From Arsenophonus sp052174475 (GTDB lineage Bacteria > Pseudomonadota > Gammaproteobacteria > Enterobacterales > Enterobacteriaceae), in contig JBQMRO010000016.1 in NCBI GenBank assembly GCA_052174475.1, positions 1 to 64,000 of the forward strand: a stretch of 64,000 nucleotides of DNA, in the 5' to 3' direction. A model generated the notes under the pieces. That model was not told the DNA's origin. It saw only the letters and a list, made by a program, of their open reading frames with translations, and did not search any database. The stretch's first letter is position 1. Each line of letters starts with the position of its first letter. Of this stretch, positions 52,559-63,855 are shown one piece after another. Position numbers and translations under genes: made by a program.

Positions 52559-53593
52559 GGCTATCTAAGCAAAAATAGCTGGTAGAAATTCTTGTACTAT
52601 ATGAAAATTACGCTATAGAGATTGTCATAAAAATAATCAGTCACATGAATCAAAGAGACTCTTTCTCACTTCCTACCAATATAAAGCTGTATTTCGTTAA
52701 TTATCTAATAAGATCAGCGATAATATATCGAATGATGTGGATTTATACATTGAATTAACTATTTTAGTTTATGATACCCATATTGTCAGACTGAACATGT
52801 TTCTGCTGGTAACTCGTTCATTAGGGTTGCAGCGACATCATTAAAAATTCTAAATTACAGAAAAACATTTAATAATCTGACTAAAAGTCCTCTGGTAAAA
52901 CCAGATCAGAAAAATAAATAGTTTAGTTATCTGCGATGTATGTTGAATAAGTTAACTTTACGAAAATCAGTGAAAAAAGGCATTGATTTGAAAGCAGCGT
53001 TTAGATGGAGTGCACTTGCTTCCTTGCTTCTTTGCTTCAGTGAAGATAACTAACTTAAAGGTACTAAGTGGCATTGTTAAAATTAATGAAACATTTTCCT
53101 TTAATTCTTTAAAAGAATTGTTATATATAATATATAAAAAAATAGAGAACGCGGGAGAACAGGAGATAAAAGGAAAGAACAAGTTGCGGTCTTAATCGCC
53201 CGAGATTAAGAGGCTCATGTGAGCGATGAGATTCTTAAAGAGTTTAATGCAGAGTATGTTAATTGTTTTTTTGAGCCGATCATTGATAAAAAGTTAATAC
53301 TTAGCTCAGATGAAGCAAAATAGTACGAAATATTTGTAACAAGCAAAATTAGTTACCACCGCCTAATAACTCTCTGGTAATTATAGAGTTATTGATAAGG
53401 AATTCTAGATTCAAAATCTGAATAGTTTCATGAACTGATTAAAAGAATACTTTTAGTAGATACTATGTTATATAGTAGTTTTACTTATATAATTATTTGA
53501 CCTTGAGAAGGTTGCTTAAAATCAGAAGAATTAAAATATAGAAGTTACTACAAATTACTCTGTGCAAAAACAATAACTTTTATCAACGTAGCT
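52559..53593 (+). mobile_element. IS1595-family copy downstream of gmhA
   Basis: Left end GGCTATCTAAGCAAAAATAGCTGG, right end CAATAACTTTTATCAACGTAGCT. Direct repeat of the copy at 50719-51786. Transposase pieces EQVAVLIARD near 53190, then EILKEFNAEYVNCFFEPII, then the tail. Flanks do not show a matching 8-bp duplication (GTAATTTT against GTCTTACC). Confidence 0.8.
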
Positions 53594-53990
53594 GTCTTAC
53601 CTTTCTTTAAAAGGTAAGACCTCGCCTAAGCTTTGATACTTCTTATATAATGTTAATCCTGGCGTTTCCATAGCTATCCATTGGGATACTTATAGATAAA
53701 TAGCAAAAATTTACTGCGACCTTATAGTCTATAAATACATTCAGCCATCGAAAATAGGAATTCTACTATTTCTGTACAAAGCTTGATATAGAACATTAAC
53801 TTAGTTCGTGAGTCACCATGAAATTATTTCTGGTTAAGAGCTTAAAATTACTCTACATTAATATATTTAGGTGTACAATAAAGAACTACTCAATCAGTAT
53901 TGAGTAGTAAAACTCCATTGCAATCTATGAAAATCTACTTAAGAGTTAAAACTATATTATTAATAATATCATAGCGTCTTTCTGAAAAAA
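53594..53990 (+). mobile_element. Hairpin and IS481-family 3' fragment
   Basis: Starts with a perfect 10-bp hairpin (53594-53620, arms GTCTTACCTT / AAGGTAAGAC). From about 53640 it reads as the last third of an IS481 copy: VFQP.. and (T)PLQSMKIYLRVKTI-like residues near 53910-53960. Confidence 0.65.
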
Positions 53991-54474
53991 ATATCTAATC
54001 ACTATTTATCAAACAAATTTCCAATGCCAATAATTATTTCAATGTTTAATGTCAACGAATTAATTTTGGTTTTTCATCTAAATATATTACCTTAGCGATT
54101 AGCAATCTTCTCTTCTAGTTAGAAGATATTACACCATATTCACTAGTATATCATAAAAGACTAAACAATCTACAAGATATAAATTTAGGTAATAAACGAG
54201 AAACAACAGCGCGCTTTTATCTGGGTAAAAGATCACTAGATTTACATAAGGAATCAGAAACTAGTATTTACGTAATTTTCATCAATAAGATTATAATTAT
54301 CCACTTCCAAGATAGAAATATGATGATAATGATAACTATACTACATAGTAGGACGCATTAGATTATTAAACCATTATCAACTATTAGATAATAATTTTTT
54401 CCATCTTTTTATTGCTCTAACTTCAGATAAAAGTAGACCTGATTATGCTGCTAAATAACGATCAGTCTCAATTG
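53991..54474. other. Gene-free stretch
   Basis: AT-rich spacer up to the IS256 right end. No recognisable gene on either strand; yafJ, the E. coli neighbour of gmhA, was looked for and not found. Confidence 0.4.
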
Positions 54475-55870
54475 AGTTATTAAGAAATCTGGTGTGCTAA
54501 CAATTAGGTTACGCAGCACTTTGATGCTTTATGCATCTATTCTCTCATCCTTAAATGAGATATTGTTTATTACCCAGGGTTAAACAAGTTAAATTTCTTT
54601 AGTCATTTTCAGTTTTTGAACAGACTATAACAGCTTCAATACCATTGAAAAGATTCCTTTCCCGAAGCACTGCGATTCGCGCATTGGCTTTATAGTTTTA
54701 ATATCACAAAAGCTGATTCATTCATATTCGTCACTCTTATTGATGCCAAATGCGCTGACGAGAAACCATAGAATACTAACCGTTCTTCTCAATTTTTCTA
54801 GCTTCTTCATCCCTGTAGGAAAACTTATGCTGAAAATTTTGCCAAGAAAATATCAAGGGGGGGTTTATTAGCAGAATCACAGCTCTATGAGCTAGCCACT
54901 CTCCTCCCGCACAGATCAACATTAACTTTATACTGCATACTTTTAGCGAGTAAAACTAATATATTAGCTGTTTTATGTACTAACAGAGTTAGTAGTGCAT
55001 GTATTGACATATCTTTACTATTACATTCTAAAAACAAAAAAGCATATGCATCTTCTTAATCCTGGAAGATGCAATTAAGTCCGCTCTTTTTAGCCATTGA
55101 GAAATTCAGACCAGTTTGCTTCTAACTCTTGATAAGCATTCTTGACTTCAAGTAGTTCCTTATCATCCATGCATCGTCTCAGATAATGAGCAGAAGGCAA
55201 AGATGATCAACTTGTCTGACAGGATGTTTTATGCCTTCAGGCAAGAAATAAACGTAGCGCATATCGCTTAAATCACGTAGAGCACTATTCCTTGTACTCT
55301 TCAAGCAATCTGTGTTTCAGTCTGTTTATAGTTTCCTGCCGGAACAACATGTGCTTTTTAGCGAGAACTGTTCTATGGCTTAGTGAAAATCACCAGTAAA
55401 TAATGCCTCGCATATACAGCCATGGTAATAACTCTTCAACATTTTTACACGCTTTAAACAAGGCGGTAATAATGAGCTATTGAAGTATATTCTGTTGTTA
55501 CTGTGACCCTTAAGCTTTAGTCATTTTAATCTCAAAATGCAAATATCAGTCTGTCTGGTTCATTATGTCAGATAACCGTTACGCATGAGACATAATCCAT
55601 CAACAAGTCGCGTTCAAAATGTTGTTTTAACCATGGCTTTAGATCAATCTTAACAGCGGATCCTATCAGCTGCATAACACTATTATGATGAGTTAATCAT
55701 GTCAAAGGATCAGAGGTAATATCTGGTTTTACGGATGTTTGTAAGTGTGATAGATTTTCATGGCATATATCTCTCTATTCTTGAAATCATTCAAGAAATT
55801 AATTAGCAGAATACGCCAACATTTTCTAAACTCCATGCAGCATAAATAAGCATAACTCATCATCAGATAC
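54475..55870 (-). mobile_element. IS256-family element relic
   Basis: Full-length relic with the right end TTAAGAAATCTGGTGTG near 54480 and left part near 55860, collinear with 19908-21310 and 62195-63560. Frames are broken throughout. It contains a run of seven G at 54857-54863 and a copy-specific hairpin at 55047-55073. Confidence 0.75.
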
Positions 55871-56700
55871 ATAAAGAGCCTCTTCTCCGTTTTCTGCTAT
55901 AAAAAACAACATATTAATTCCTGGATTCACTCTATATAATTTTTAATAAAAATATTAGCTAACTTTTTTAATGTTAATTTATGATCTAGATCATATTAAA
56001 AATAAATGTAAAAATTAATTTTAGATCAGAAAAATGAATTGATAAAAATCAATCAGGTACCTATAAAAATATAGTTTTATCGATTATATATTATGCTATA
56101 TTATCAATATAGTAGCTGTGTTTATTTAAATAATATAATGAAACTAGGTGCTAATTTAATCATTATTGTTTAATTAAAGGATTAATACAATCGCTAATGC
56201 AATTAGCTATATTTGCTAATCATCATAATGAATGTGTTCTCGATACTTTATCGAGGTGAAGTAAAAAATTTCAGATATGATGTATTTAAAAGTAAACGGG
56301 AACCATAGACACCAGACGATCACCTTGATTATTTAATGACACTAAAGAACCAAGGTGGTGTATTACCTTTTCTTAAAAATATTTAATCATTAACTAATGA
56401 TGAAATTCATATAATATATAAAATTCATTACACTGAATTTCTAGGCACTACTAATATTCTGATTTATTAAAAGATAGTAAACATTAAGTCTTGTTTTTGT
56501 TAAAAACAGAATTTATTATTAAATATATTTAATATATTGAAGATGATAAAAATGTTACTGCACGAATGAATAGTGCTAAAATTGAACAACATAAATGAAA
56601 TAATAACTTTTACTCGTTTTTAATTCTATATCTATAGGTTAGAAATAACTGATGATAATATTTATCTATTAATTTTATTTAAAGGTGTTGCTAACTTAAC
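55871..56700 (+). other. Upstream region of xseA with an unrecognised degenerate reading frame
   Basis: About 56225-56450 reads, with few stops, (S)ILYRGEVKNFRYDVFKSKRE, then TPDDHLDYLMTLKNQGGVL, PFLKNI, then after a stop LTNDEIHIIYKIHYTEFLG. It looks like the N-terminal part of a former gene of unknown family. In E. coli guaB lies divergently next to xseA, but nothing here resembles it. The xseA promoter was not pinned down. Confidence 0.4.
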
Positions 56701-58050
56701 ATGTTAACTTCAGAAAATAACAGAATTTATTCTGTTAGCCAACTTAATCAATTAGTTCGGCAATTACTTGAACTTGAAATTGGAAGAATTTGGCTTAATG
56801 CAGAAATTTCTAATTTTTCTCAACCAGCTTCAGGCCATTGGTATTTGACTTTAAAAGATGAAAAAGCACAGCTACGAGCTGTGATGTTTCGTGGCCAAAA
56901 TATACGAATTAATTTTCAACCACAAAATGGTCAACAAGTATTGGTTTTAGCAATTGTTGCCATATACGAACCAAGGGGGGAATACCAATTAATTATAGAA
57001 AAAATACAACCTGCGGGTGATGGATTATTACAACAACAATTTGAAATATTGAAGCAAAAACTTTCAGATGAAGGATTATTTGCGCAACATCATAAACAAT
57101 CGCTACCGATGCCAGCCAAATGCTTAGGTGTTATTACCTCAGCAACAGGTGCCGCATTACATGATATTTTAAATGTATTAAAACGCCGCGATCCTTTATT
57201 ACCTGTTATTATTTATCCAACCGCTGTGCAAGGAGAAGATGCCACACGACAGATTATTCGTGCTATTGAATTGGCAAATCATCGTCAAGAATGTGACGTA
57301 CTCATTGTTGGCCGAGGTGGTGGTTCATTAGAAGATTTATTGGCTTTTAACGATGAAAAGGTTGCCAGAGCAATTTTTGCTAGTCAATTACCAATTATTG
57401 CTGCGATTGGGCATGAAATCGATTTGACTATTGCTGATTTTGTAGCTGATTTACGAGCACCAACACCATCAGCTGCGGCAGAATTAGTAAGTCGTAACCA
57501 ACAAGAGTTGCTTCGCCAACTACTTGAACTGAAACAGCGATTAGAAATGGCGATGGACTATTTTCTGGCGCGCAAACTACGTATTTTTAGTCAATTACAA
57601 AATAAATTACAACAACGCCATCCTGAATGGCGGATAACGCGCCAACAAAATTATCTAATCAAACTACAACAAAAACTTCTTACCACCACGCAAGAATATT
57701 TACAGCAAATTAATCGTCAGCAATATAACCTTAAACAACATTTAATACTATGTGATCCGCGGCCACAACTACAAAATTATCGTCAACGTTATATTCAGCA
57801 ACAATTTCAATTAAACCAATCAATTACTCAAATATTAAGCCAATATCGTGAAAAATTTAGCATCAACTGCTCCCGCCTTGAAGCAGTAAGTCCATTATCA
57901 ACGTTAGCGCGCGGTTATAGCATTAGCGAAGCATCTAATGGACAGGTTTTAACCAAAATACAACAAATACATATTGGAGAAAAGTTAAAAACTCGATTAC
58001 AAGACGGCTGGCTTGAAAGTAAAATCTTATCAATTAATAAAATTACTTAA
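56701..58050 (+). CDS. xseA: XseA, exodeoxyribonuclease VII large subunit
   Basis: 449 residues (E. coli 456). Catalytic subunit of exonuclease VII, which with several XseB subunits degrades single-stranded DNA from both ends. The N-terminal OB-fold has WLNAEISNFSQPASGHWYLTLKD, the catalytic domain GVITSATGAALHDILNVLKRRDP, VLIVGRGGGSLEDLLAFNDE and GHEIDLTIADFVADLRAPTP. A long glutamine-rich coiled-coil arm (about residues 265-400) and the LEAVSPLSTLARGYS motif follow. It starts ATG at 56701; the nearest Shine-Dalgarno-like AAAGG is 17 bases away, so initiation may be weak. xseB is not in the window. A run of six G in the gene (56977-56982) is a potential slippage site. Confidence 0.95.
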   Translation: MLTSENNRIYSVSQLNQLVRQLLELEIGRIWLNAEISNFSQPASGHWYLTLKDEKAQLRAVMFRGQNIRINFQPQNGQQVLVLAIVAIYEPRGEYQLIIEKIQPAGDGLLQQQFEILKQKLSDEGLFAQHHKQSLPMPAKCLGVITSATGAALHDILNVLKRRDPLLPVIIYPTAVQGEDATRQIIRAIELANHRQECDVLIVGRGGGSLEDLLAFNDEKVARAIFASQLPIIAAIGHEIDLTIADFVADLRAPTPSAAAELVSRNQQELLRQLLELKQRLEMAMDYFLARKLRIFSQLQNKLQQRHPEWRITRQQNYLIKLQQKLLTTTQEYLQQINRQQYNLKQHLILCDPRPQLQNYRQRYIQQQFQLNQSITQILSQYREKFSINCSRLEAVSPLSTLARGYSISEASNGQVLTKIQQIHIGEKLKTRLQDGWLESKILSINKIT

Positions 58051-58129
58051 TTTAAACAAACTTTTACTTATAAAAAAATAGATTTATTAGCTTTATAATA
58101 AGCTAATATCTAAGGCTAAATAAAATTTA

Positions 58130-60187
58130 TTAAATATCAAAATTAGGAAGATATTTTTTATTATTATCTAGCATTAAAATAAAAGCATATTCTAATGCGG
58201 TATCTTTTAGATGGTTAAATCGACCAGATTTCCCACTATGGCCTGCTTTCATATTTGTTTTCAACAATAAGACAGTATTATCAACTTTATACTGTCTTAA
58301 TTTAGCCACCCATTTGGCCGCCTCCCAATATTGGACTTGTGAATCATATAAACTGGTCGTAACTAATAAATTTGGGTAACGTTGATATTTAACATTATCA
58401 TAGGGGCTATAAGATTTTAATCGAAAATAAGCAGCTTGTTCAGCAGGATCACCCCATTCATCATACTCTCCAGTTGTTAATGGGATAGAGGGATCAAGCA
58501 TGGTCGTTAGAACATCAACAAAAGGAACTTTAGCAACTACTCCTCGATAAAGTTTCGGTACCTGATTAATTACCACCGCCATCAATAAACCACCAGCACT
58601 ACCACCCATCGCATATACTCGTTTTGAGTCAGCATAGCCTTTTTCAATCAACATCTTAGTTGCATCAATAAAATCACTAAAACTATTAACTTTATTTTCA
58701 AGCTTACCTTGTTGATACCAAGCTTTACCTAAATCACCTCCACCACGAACATGCACTATTGCATAGATAAAACCCCTATCTAATAAACTCAACCAAGGTG
58801 AACTAAAAACTGGATCCATATTAATACCATAAGCACCATAACCATAAATCAAAATTGGATTTTTACTTTTTTTCCATAGATCTTTACGATATACCAACGA
58901 AACTGGCACTTTTATTCCAAAATTTACGTTAATCCAGATACGTTCACTGGTATAAAGTGACTTATCAAATCCATTAACTTGTTGTTGTTTTAGCAATTCA
59001 CGCTGCCCAGTTCGCATATTTATCTGCATAATGGATATTGGTGTAGTTAGTGAGGAATAGCCATAACGTAAAGTCTCGCTATTAGGTTCTGGATTATAAT
59101 CAATCCACGCACTATATACCGGTTCATCAAATTGAACCAATCTTTCTTGTTTTGTTTGCCAATCTATCTGTCGAATATTAATTAATCCATTATGACGCTC
59201 TTCAACAACTAACCAACGGTTAAAAAAAACAAAACTTTCTAAGTCAATATCTTTATTTGGAGTAATAATTGTTTGCCAGGGCTGATCAATTGATTGAGTA
59301 GAATATAAACCAAATTGCTCTAATTGATGATTAGAACGAATATAGAAATTATCACGAAAATGATCTAAATCGTATTCACGTCCAGTTTGGCGTGATGAAA
59401 ACACTTTAAGCGCTTCTGTTGGGTTATTGGCATTAATTAATCGATATTCAGATGTTTCTATACTGTTAATCGATAACAGAATATAAATTTTTGATCTACT
59501 TTTTGTTATACTTAAGTAAAAACGATCATCATTCTCCTGATAAACTCTATAATCTTTAACACCATCTTTTCCATATTGATGACAATATACTTGATAAGGT
59601 AATAGTGTTTGTGGATGATTACGAATATAATAGAGGTTTTTACTATCATTAGTCCATATAATATTACCAGAAGTATTTTTAATTACTGCATTCTGCCATT
59701 TTTTAGCAGATAAATGTCTAAATGAAATTTCAAACTGACGGCGCCCTTGAAAATCCTCAACAATTGCTAAACAATGATTATCTTCAGAAACAGCAATGCC
59801 ATCCAATATATAAAATTGATGTCCCTTAGCACGCTCATTACCATCAACTAATATCTGCCAATCAGTATCTTGATTAAGACGTTTACGTTGATAAATAGGA
59901 TATTCTTTACCTTCTTGATAAAGGGTGCAATAGATATAACCATTATAAATATAAGGTACCGATTGATCTCGCTGTTCCATACGAGCGACCATCTCTTCAA
60001 ATAATTTCTCCCTTAATACGATGCCAGATTTTAATACCGTATTAGTATATTGGTTTTCTTCAGTTAAATATTTGATAACTTTTTTATTTTTTCTCGTATC
60101 ATCACGTAGCCAATAATAATTATCAATGCGGGTATCACCATATAATAACATTTTATGTGGTTTTTTTTCTGCCATTGGCATTATCAT
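58130..60187 (-). CDS. ptrB: PtrB, oligopeptidase B
   Basis: 685 residues (E. coli 686). Cytosolic serine peptidase of the prolyl-oligopeptidase family that cuts short peptides after Arg and Lys. The N-terminal beta-propeller starts DTRIDNYYWLRDDTR and includes (N)PEPNSETLRYGYSS. The catalytic domain has the serine in YAMGGSAGGLLMAVVIN, the likely Asp in LYDSQVQYWEAAKWV and the His in AGHSGKSGRF. AGGAG (60194-60198) stands seven bases before the ATG. It is intact. A CAAT tetranucleotide tract lies about 200 bases upstream. It converges with xseA, with 80 bases between the stops. Confidence 0.95.
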   Translation of the reverse strand: MIMPMAEKKPHKMLLYGDTRIDNYYWLRDDTRKNKKVIKYLTEENQYTNTVLKSGIVLREKLFEEMVARMEQRDQSVPYIYNGYIYCTLYQEGKEYPIYQRKRLNQDTDWQILVDGNERAKGHQFYILDGIAVSEDNHCLAIVEDFQGRRQFEISFRHLSAKKWQNAVIKNTSGNIIWTNDSKNLYYIRNHPQTLLPYQVYCHQYGKDGVKDYRVYQENDDRFYLSITKSRSKIYILLSINSIETSEYRLINANNPTEALKVFSSRQTGREYDLDHFRDNFYIRSNHQLEQFGLYSTQSIDQPWQTIITPNKDIDLESFVFFNRWLVVEERHNGLINIRQIDWQTKQERLVQFDEPVYSAWIDYNPEPNSETLRYGYSSLTTPISIMQINMRTGQRELLKQQQVNGFDKSLYTSERIWINVNFGIKVPVSLVYRKDLWKKSKNPILIYGYGAYGINMDPVFSSPWLSLLDRGFIYAIVHVRGGGDLGKAWYQQGKLENKVNSFSDFIDATKMLIEKGYADSKRVYAMGGSAGGLLMAVVINQVPKLYRGVVAKVPFVDVLTTMLDPSIPLTTGEYDEWGDPAEQAAYFRLKSYSPYDNVKYQRYPNLLVTTSLYDSQVQYWEAAKWVAKLRQYKVDNTVLLLKTNMKAGHSGKSGRFNHLKDTALEYAFILMLDNNKKYLPNFDI

Positions 60188-60386
60188 TTTTTTCTCCTAC
60201 TAACTGATAAATACAATCATATTTAATAATGATATTATTAATACATTACTTAAACAGTAATGAAAACGCTAAGTTAATTACATATTTAATATGATATACT
60301 TTTAGTATATATAGTTATTTACTATATATAAAATTAATAAATAAAAATTTATCAATAATTATACCAACTATTTTAAATAAAAATCT

Positions 60387-60428
<42 letters not shown>

Positions 60429-60538
60429 ATTGATTCATACATTTTATCTTACCACAAGATAAAAATCTCTGTACTTATGAGTAACAGAAATATAAATCAG
60501 TAATTAATTTATTTTATAATATCTGAGTTTTGTTTTCG

Positions 60539-60845
60539 ATGAGTTATTAGGAAATCTAGTGTATGACGGGTCTCAGACTAAATATTCACTCTCATACTTC
60601 GTGAATATGTTATCAATCTTTAATTAGACGTTATTTATTACTAGGGTCTCAACAGATAAATTTTAGAAAAACTTTCTATTATTTTCATAGCGTTACAATT
60701 TATCTGTTCCTTGTTGCAGTAGGAATTACTCTATATCGATTTGCCAGTACAAGCACTATAGCTAATTCAGTTTTATTATTTTAGCGATGATAAGAAATTT
60801 TTCATCTAAATTCTCTTCGCTAGGAGGGAAAGGGTATTATACGTA
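60539..60845 (-). mobile_element. IS256-family right-end fragment
   Basis: Starts with the conserved end TTATTAGGAAATCTAGTGTA and follows the other copies for roughly 120-300 bases before similarity fades. The rest of the element is missing. The 245 bases between it and aroH hold nothing recognised. Confidence 0.6.
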
Positions 60846-61089
60846 TAATTTATTATTAAGTTTGATAGAAAATTTATTTAATAATTTTTAATTATTAATT
60901 AATATAGTAAACGAGATTATTAAAATATAACCAATTAATATAAACCTATACAAAAGTATATGGTAAAGATAGCTTTGATGATACATTTGATATTAATAAT
61001 AAAAATTAATCAAATCAAGCAAGATAAGCAATCTTTGGTAAAGAAGAATTTTATCTGATAATGAATTTAATTGTGGTTGAAATTCTTTT

Positions 61090-62145
61090 TTATGATGATG
61101 AAAACCGATATTTTACCGCTTTAGCCAGTATAGTTAATAACTGTTCAGTATCTTGCCAGCCTATGCAAGGATCGGTAATAGACTGACCATAGGTGAGGGG
61201 CTTGCCAGCAATGACTTGCTGGGTACCTTCTATTAGAAAACTTTCTGCCATAATGCCGGCAATAACCCTCGATCCTTTTTGCAATTGTTTAGCAATATTT
61301 TTAGCAACATCTATTTGGCGTTGATAAATTTTTTGGCAATTACCATGGCTAAAGTCAATAATCAATTGCTCAGGTAACCCAAATTGACGTAACTGACGGC
61401 AGACAATGCCAATATCTTCAGCGCTATAATTAGTCTGTTGTCCTCCACGCATAATAATATGGCCATAAGGGTTACCTGTTGTTTGATAAATAGTCATTTT
61501 ACCATTTTTATCAGGTGATAAAAATAGATGACTAGTGCGTGCAGCACGAATTGCATCGATAGCAATATTAATGTTCCCGTCAGTGCCATTTTTAAAACCC
61601 ACAGGACATGAAAGTGCTGATGCCATTTGTCGATGGATTTGGCTCTCTGTTGTTCTGGCACCGACAGCTCCCCAGCTAATAAGATCGGCTACATACTGAC
61701 CGGTTATCATATCTAAAAATTCAGTTGCCGTTGGTAGCCCGAGTTGGTTAATCTTAGTTAATAGCTCACGAGCTAATCGTAGACCTTTATTAACTTGGCA
61801 GGAATTGTTTAGGTCAGGATCGGAAATTAAACCTTTCCAACCAACTACTGTACGTGGTTTTTCAAAATATGTACGCATTACTATTTCAAGATAATCTTGA
61901 TATTTAATTCTCTGCTCGGTCAGCATTTTGGCGTATTCAAGTGCCGCTTTGGTATCATGTACTGAGCAGGGGCCGATTATCACCAATAGTCGTTGGTCTT
62001 TGCCAATTAAAATTGATTCAATCGCTTTTCGCGATGCTATCACATTTTCAATAATTTCTTTGGATAAAGGAAATTCATCCCCCAGTGCTTGAGGGGTAAT
62101 AAGGCTATCGATAGGTTGAGTTCTTAACTCATCGGTTTTGTACAT
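61090..62145 (-). CDS. aroH: AroH, 3-deoxy-7-phosphoheptulonate (DAHP) synthase, tryptophan-sensitive type
   Basis: 351 residues (E. coli AroH 348). Condenses phosphoenolpyruvate and erythrose 4-phosphate, the entry step of the shikimate pathway, with a metal ion. It contains LLVIIGPCSVHD, MRTYFEKPRTVVGWKGLISDP, (W)GAVGARTTESQIHRQMAS, GFKNGTDGN and IIDFSHGNCQK. The N-terminus (TDELRTQPIDSLITPQ), SPDKNGKMTIYQTTGNPYG and GIMAESFLIEGTQ match AroH more closely than AroG or AroF, so feedback by tryptophan is expected. No clear Shine-Dalgarno site. With aroC it shows the pathway is kept. It is intact. Confidence 0.94.
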   Translation of the reverse strand: MYKTDELRTQPIDSLITPQALGDEFPLSKEIIENVIASRKAIESILIGKDQRLLVIIGPCSVHDTKAALEYAKMLTEQRIKYQDYLEIVMRTYFEKPRTVVGWKGLISDPDLNNSCQVNKGLRLARELLTKINQLGLPTATEFLDMITGQYVADLISWGAVGARTTESQIHRQMASALSCPVGFKNGTDGNINIAIDAIRAARTSHLFLSPDKNGKMTIYQTTGNPYGHIIMRGGQQTNYSAEDIGIVCRQLRQFGLPEQLIIDFSHGNCQKIYQRQIDVAKNIAKQLQKGSRVIAGIMAESFLIEGTQQVIAGKPLTYGQSITDPCIGWQDTEQLLTILAKAVKYRFSSS

Positions 62146-62194
62146 ATTTATCTCATAAATACTTCAATATAGTCGATTTTCTTACAAATAAATA

Positions 62195-63560
62195 AATAAA
62201 TGAGTTATTAGCAAATATGCTATATGGCGATCAGACTAGCTTTTGCGTTAAGACTTCGTGAATCTGCTTTGCATTCTTAAATTGAATGTTGTTTATCATT
62301 AAAGTTAGAAGGTGAACTCCCCCTTATCTTATTCTAGGTTTTCTGAGAAGACAGGAGTAGTTTAAATACCATTGAAAGGATTGTTTTTCTTGCAAACCAT
62401 AGTGTTTCAAATATCAGCTTCGTAGCTTCACTGTCGCAAAATCTGATTTTATCGAATTGGTTATTCTTATTGGACTGCTCAATGCTCTGACGGAAAGGCA
62501 TTGAATACCAGCAGCTTTTCTCGTTCTTTACTCTAGCTTTTTCATCGTTTCAGAATACGCTGAAAACCTTACTGATAAAATATCAAGGGATTTATTAGCG
62601 GCATCATAGCTCTCTTCTAATCAAAATTCCAGAAGCTCACCTCATTTATACTTCGATTACATGCCTTTAAGGAGTGAATGCGACACATTAACTATTTTGT
62701 TTATCTAAATAGCGTTAGTACCACACATGATGTCCGGTAATATGTTTATCATTCCATTCAAAAAATCAAAGGCATTGTTCCCATAGCATGCTTGGAGATG
62801 CCGCGCTCTATGCTTAGAGCGCGGCATTAAAAGTTGAGCCCAGTTCGATTCTGACTCTAGATAAGCATTTTCGACTGCAACGAGCTCCTTATGTTCATGC
62901 GAAGTGCCGTCGATAATGAACAAATGGTAAATAAGTGATCAGCTTGCAATGGCAGTATTGCGTATTCCATTGATCAAAAATAAAGCCGTATGTATCGCTT
63001 AAATCACAAAACTACCACTGCCTATACTCTTTAAACTATTGCTGTTTTAGTCTGCTGACGCTTTTTCTGGAGAAAGCATTTTCTTTTCACAAAGAATCGT
63101 CCTAAAGCTTTATAAAAATCAGCTACAGAGATATCTCACAAGTACACAGCTATGGTAACAACTCTTTGACGCTTTTGCGCATGTCAGATAAAACGGTAAT
63201 AACGAGCTACTGAAGAATATTCCGTTATATCTGCAATCTCTGATCTTAGATACTTTAAATATAAACATCGCTAATATTAGTCTATATAGTTTTTGGAGGT
63301 ACATAACCATTACGGACTATGGAAAGGGCAGCGTTGAGGATGTTTTTCGCAGTATGGGTTAAAGCTCATCATCTATCAACGGTGGTAACTTATAGCTACT
63401 CTATCTCCATTATGTATGGAGTTCATGCAATGGATTAGAGGTACATCTAGTTTCTCGGATACCTCAGTAGACTTTTCATGATACATCATCTCTTTGATGT
63501 TAAATCATCAATGAAATTGATTAACATCATAAGCCAGCATCTCCGACACTCCATACAGTA
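62195..63560 (-). mobile_element. IS256-family element relic
   Basis: Right end TTATTAGCAAATATGCTATA near 62205, left part near 63560. Collinear with the other minus-strand copies. It carries a 13-bp perfect GC-rich hairpin at 62798-62827, absent from the other copies. Small open frames 62705-62923 and 63119-63310 belong to the relic. Confidence 0.75.
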
Positions 63561-63855
63561 GAAACGATCATAACTGAAATAAACTAGCATCACCATAATT
63601 AAAAATAAATTGGATCTAATAGTTGTTAAAATATTTTAATAGTATAACTGAGCGTTTCTCAATTAATTTTAAATTATTAAATTTTTAATGGGTTAAATTT
63701 AAATGTATTAATAATTTTGACTGAACTTTCTTCAAGAAAGTAATTAATTGTACTTAAAATAATGAATATTATATCTTCTAAAGAAGATTTTATCTTAATT
63801 AATTTAATCCGATATTGATGTAAAAGTATAACAACTTTTTTCATAGTATTTATGA

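Noticed and set aside
50719..53593. gmhA as cargo of a true composite transposon
   Set aside because: No shared target duplication flanks the pair and gmhA is a normal Enterobacterales core gene; the arrangement is noted only as a deletion risk.
55871..56700. guaB remnant divergent from xseA, as in E. coli
   Set aside because: No reading on the minus strand resembles GuaB.
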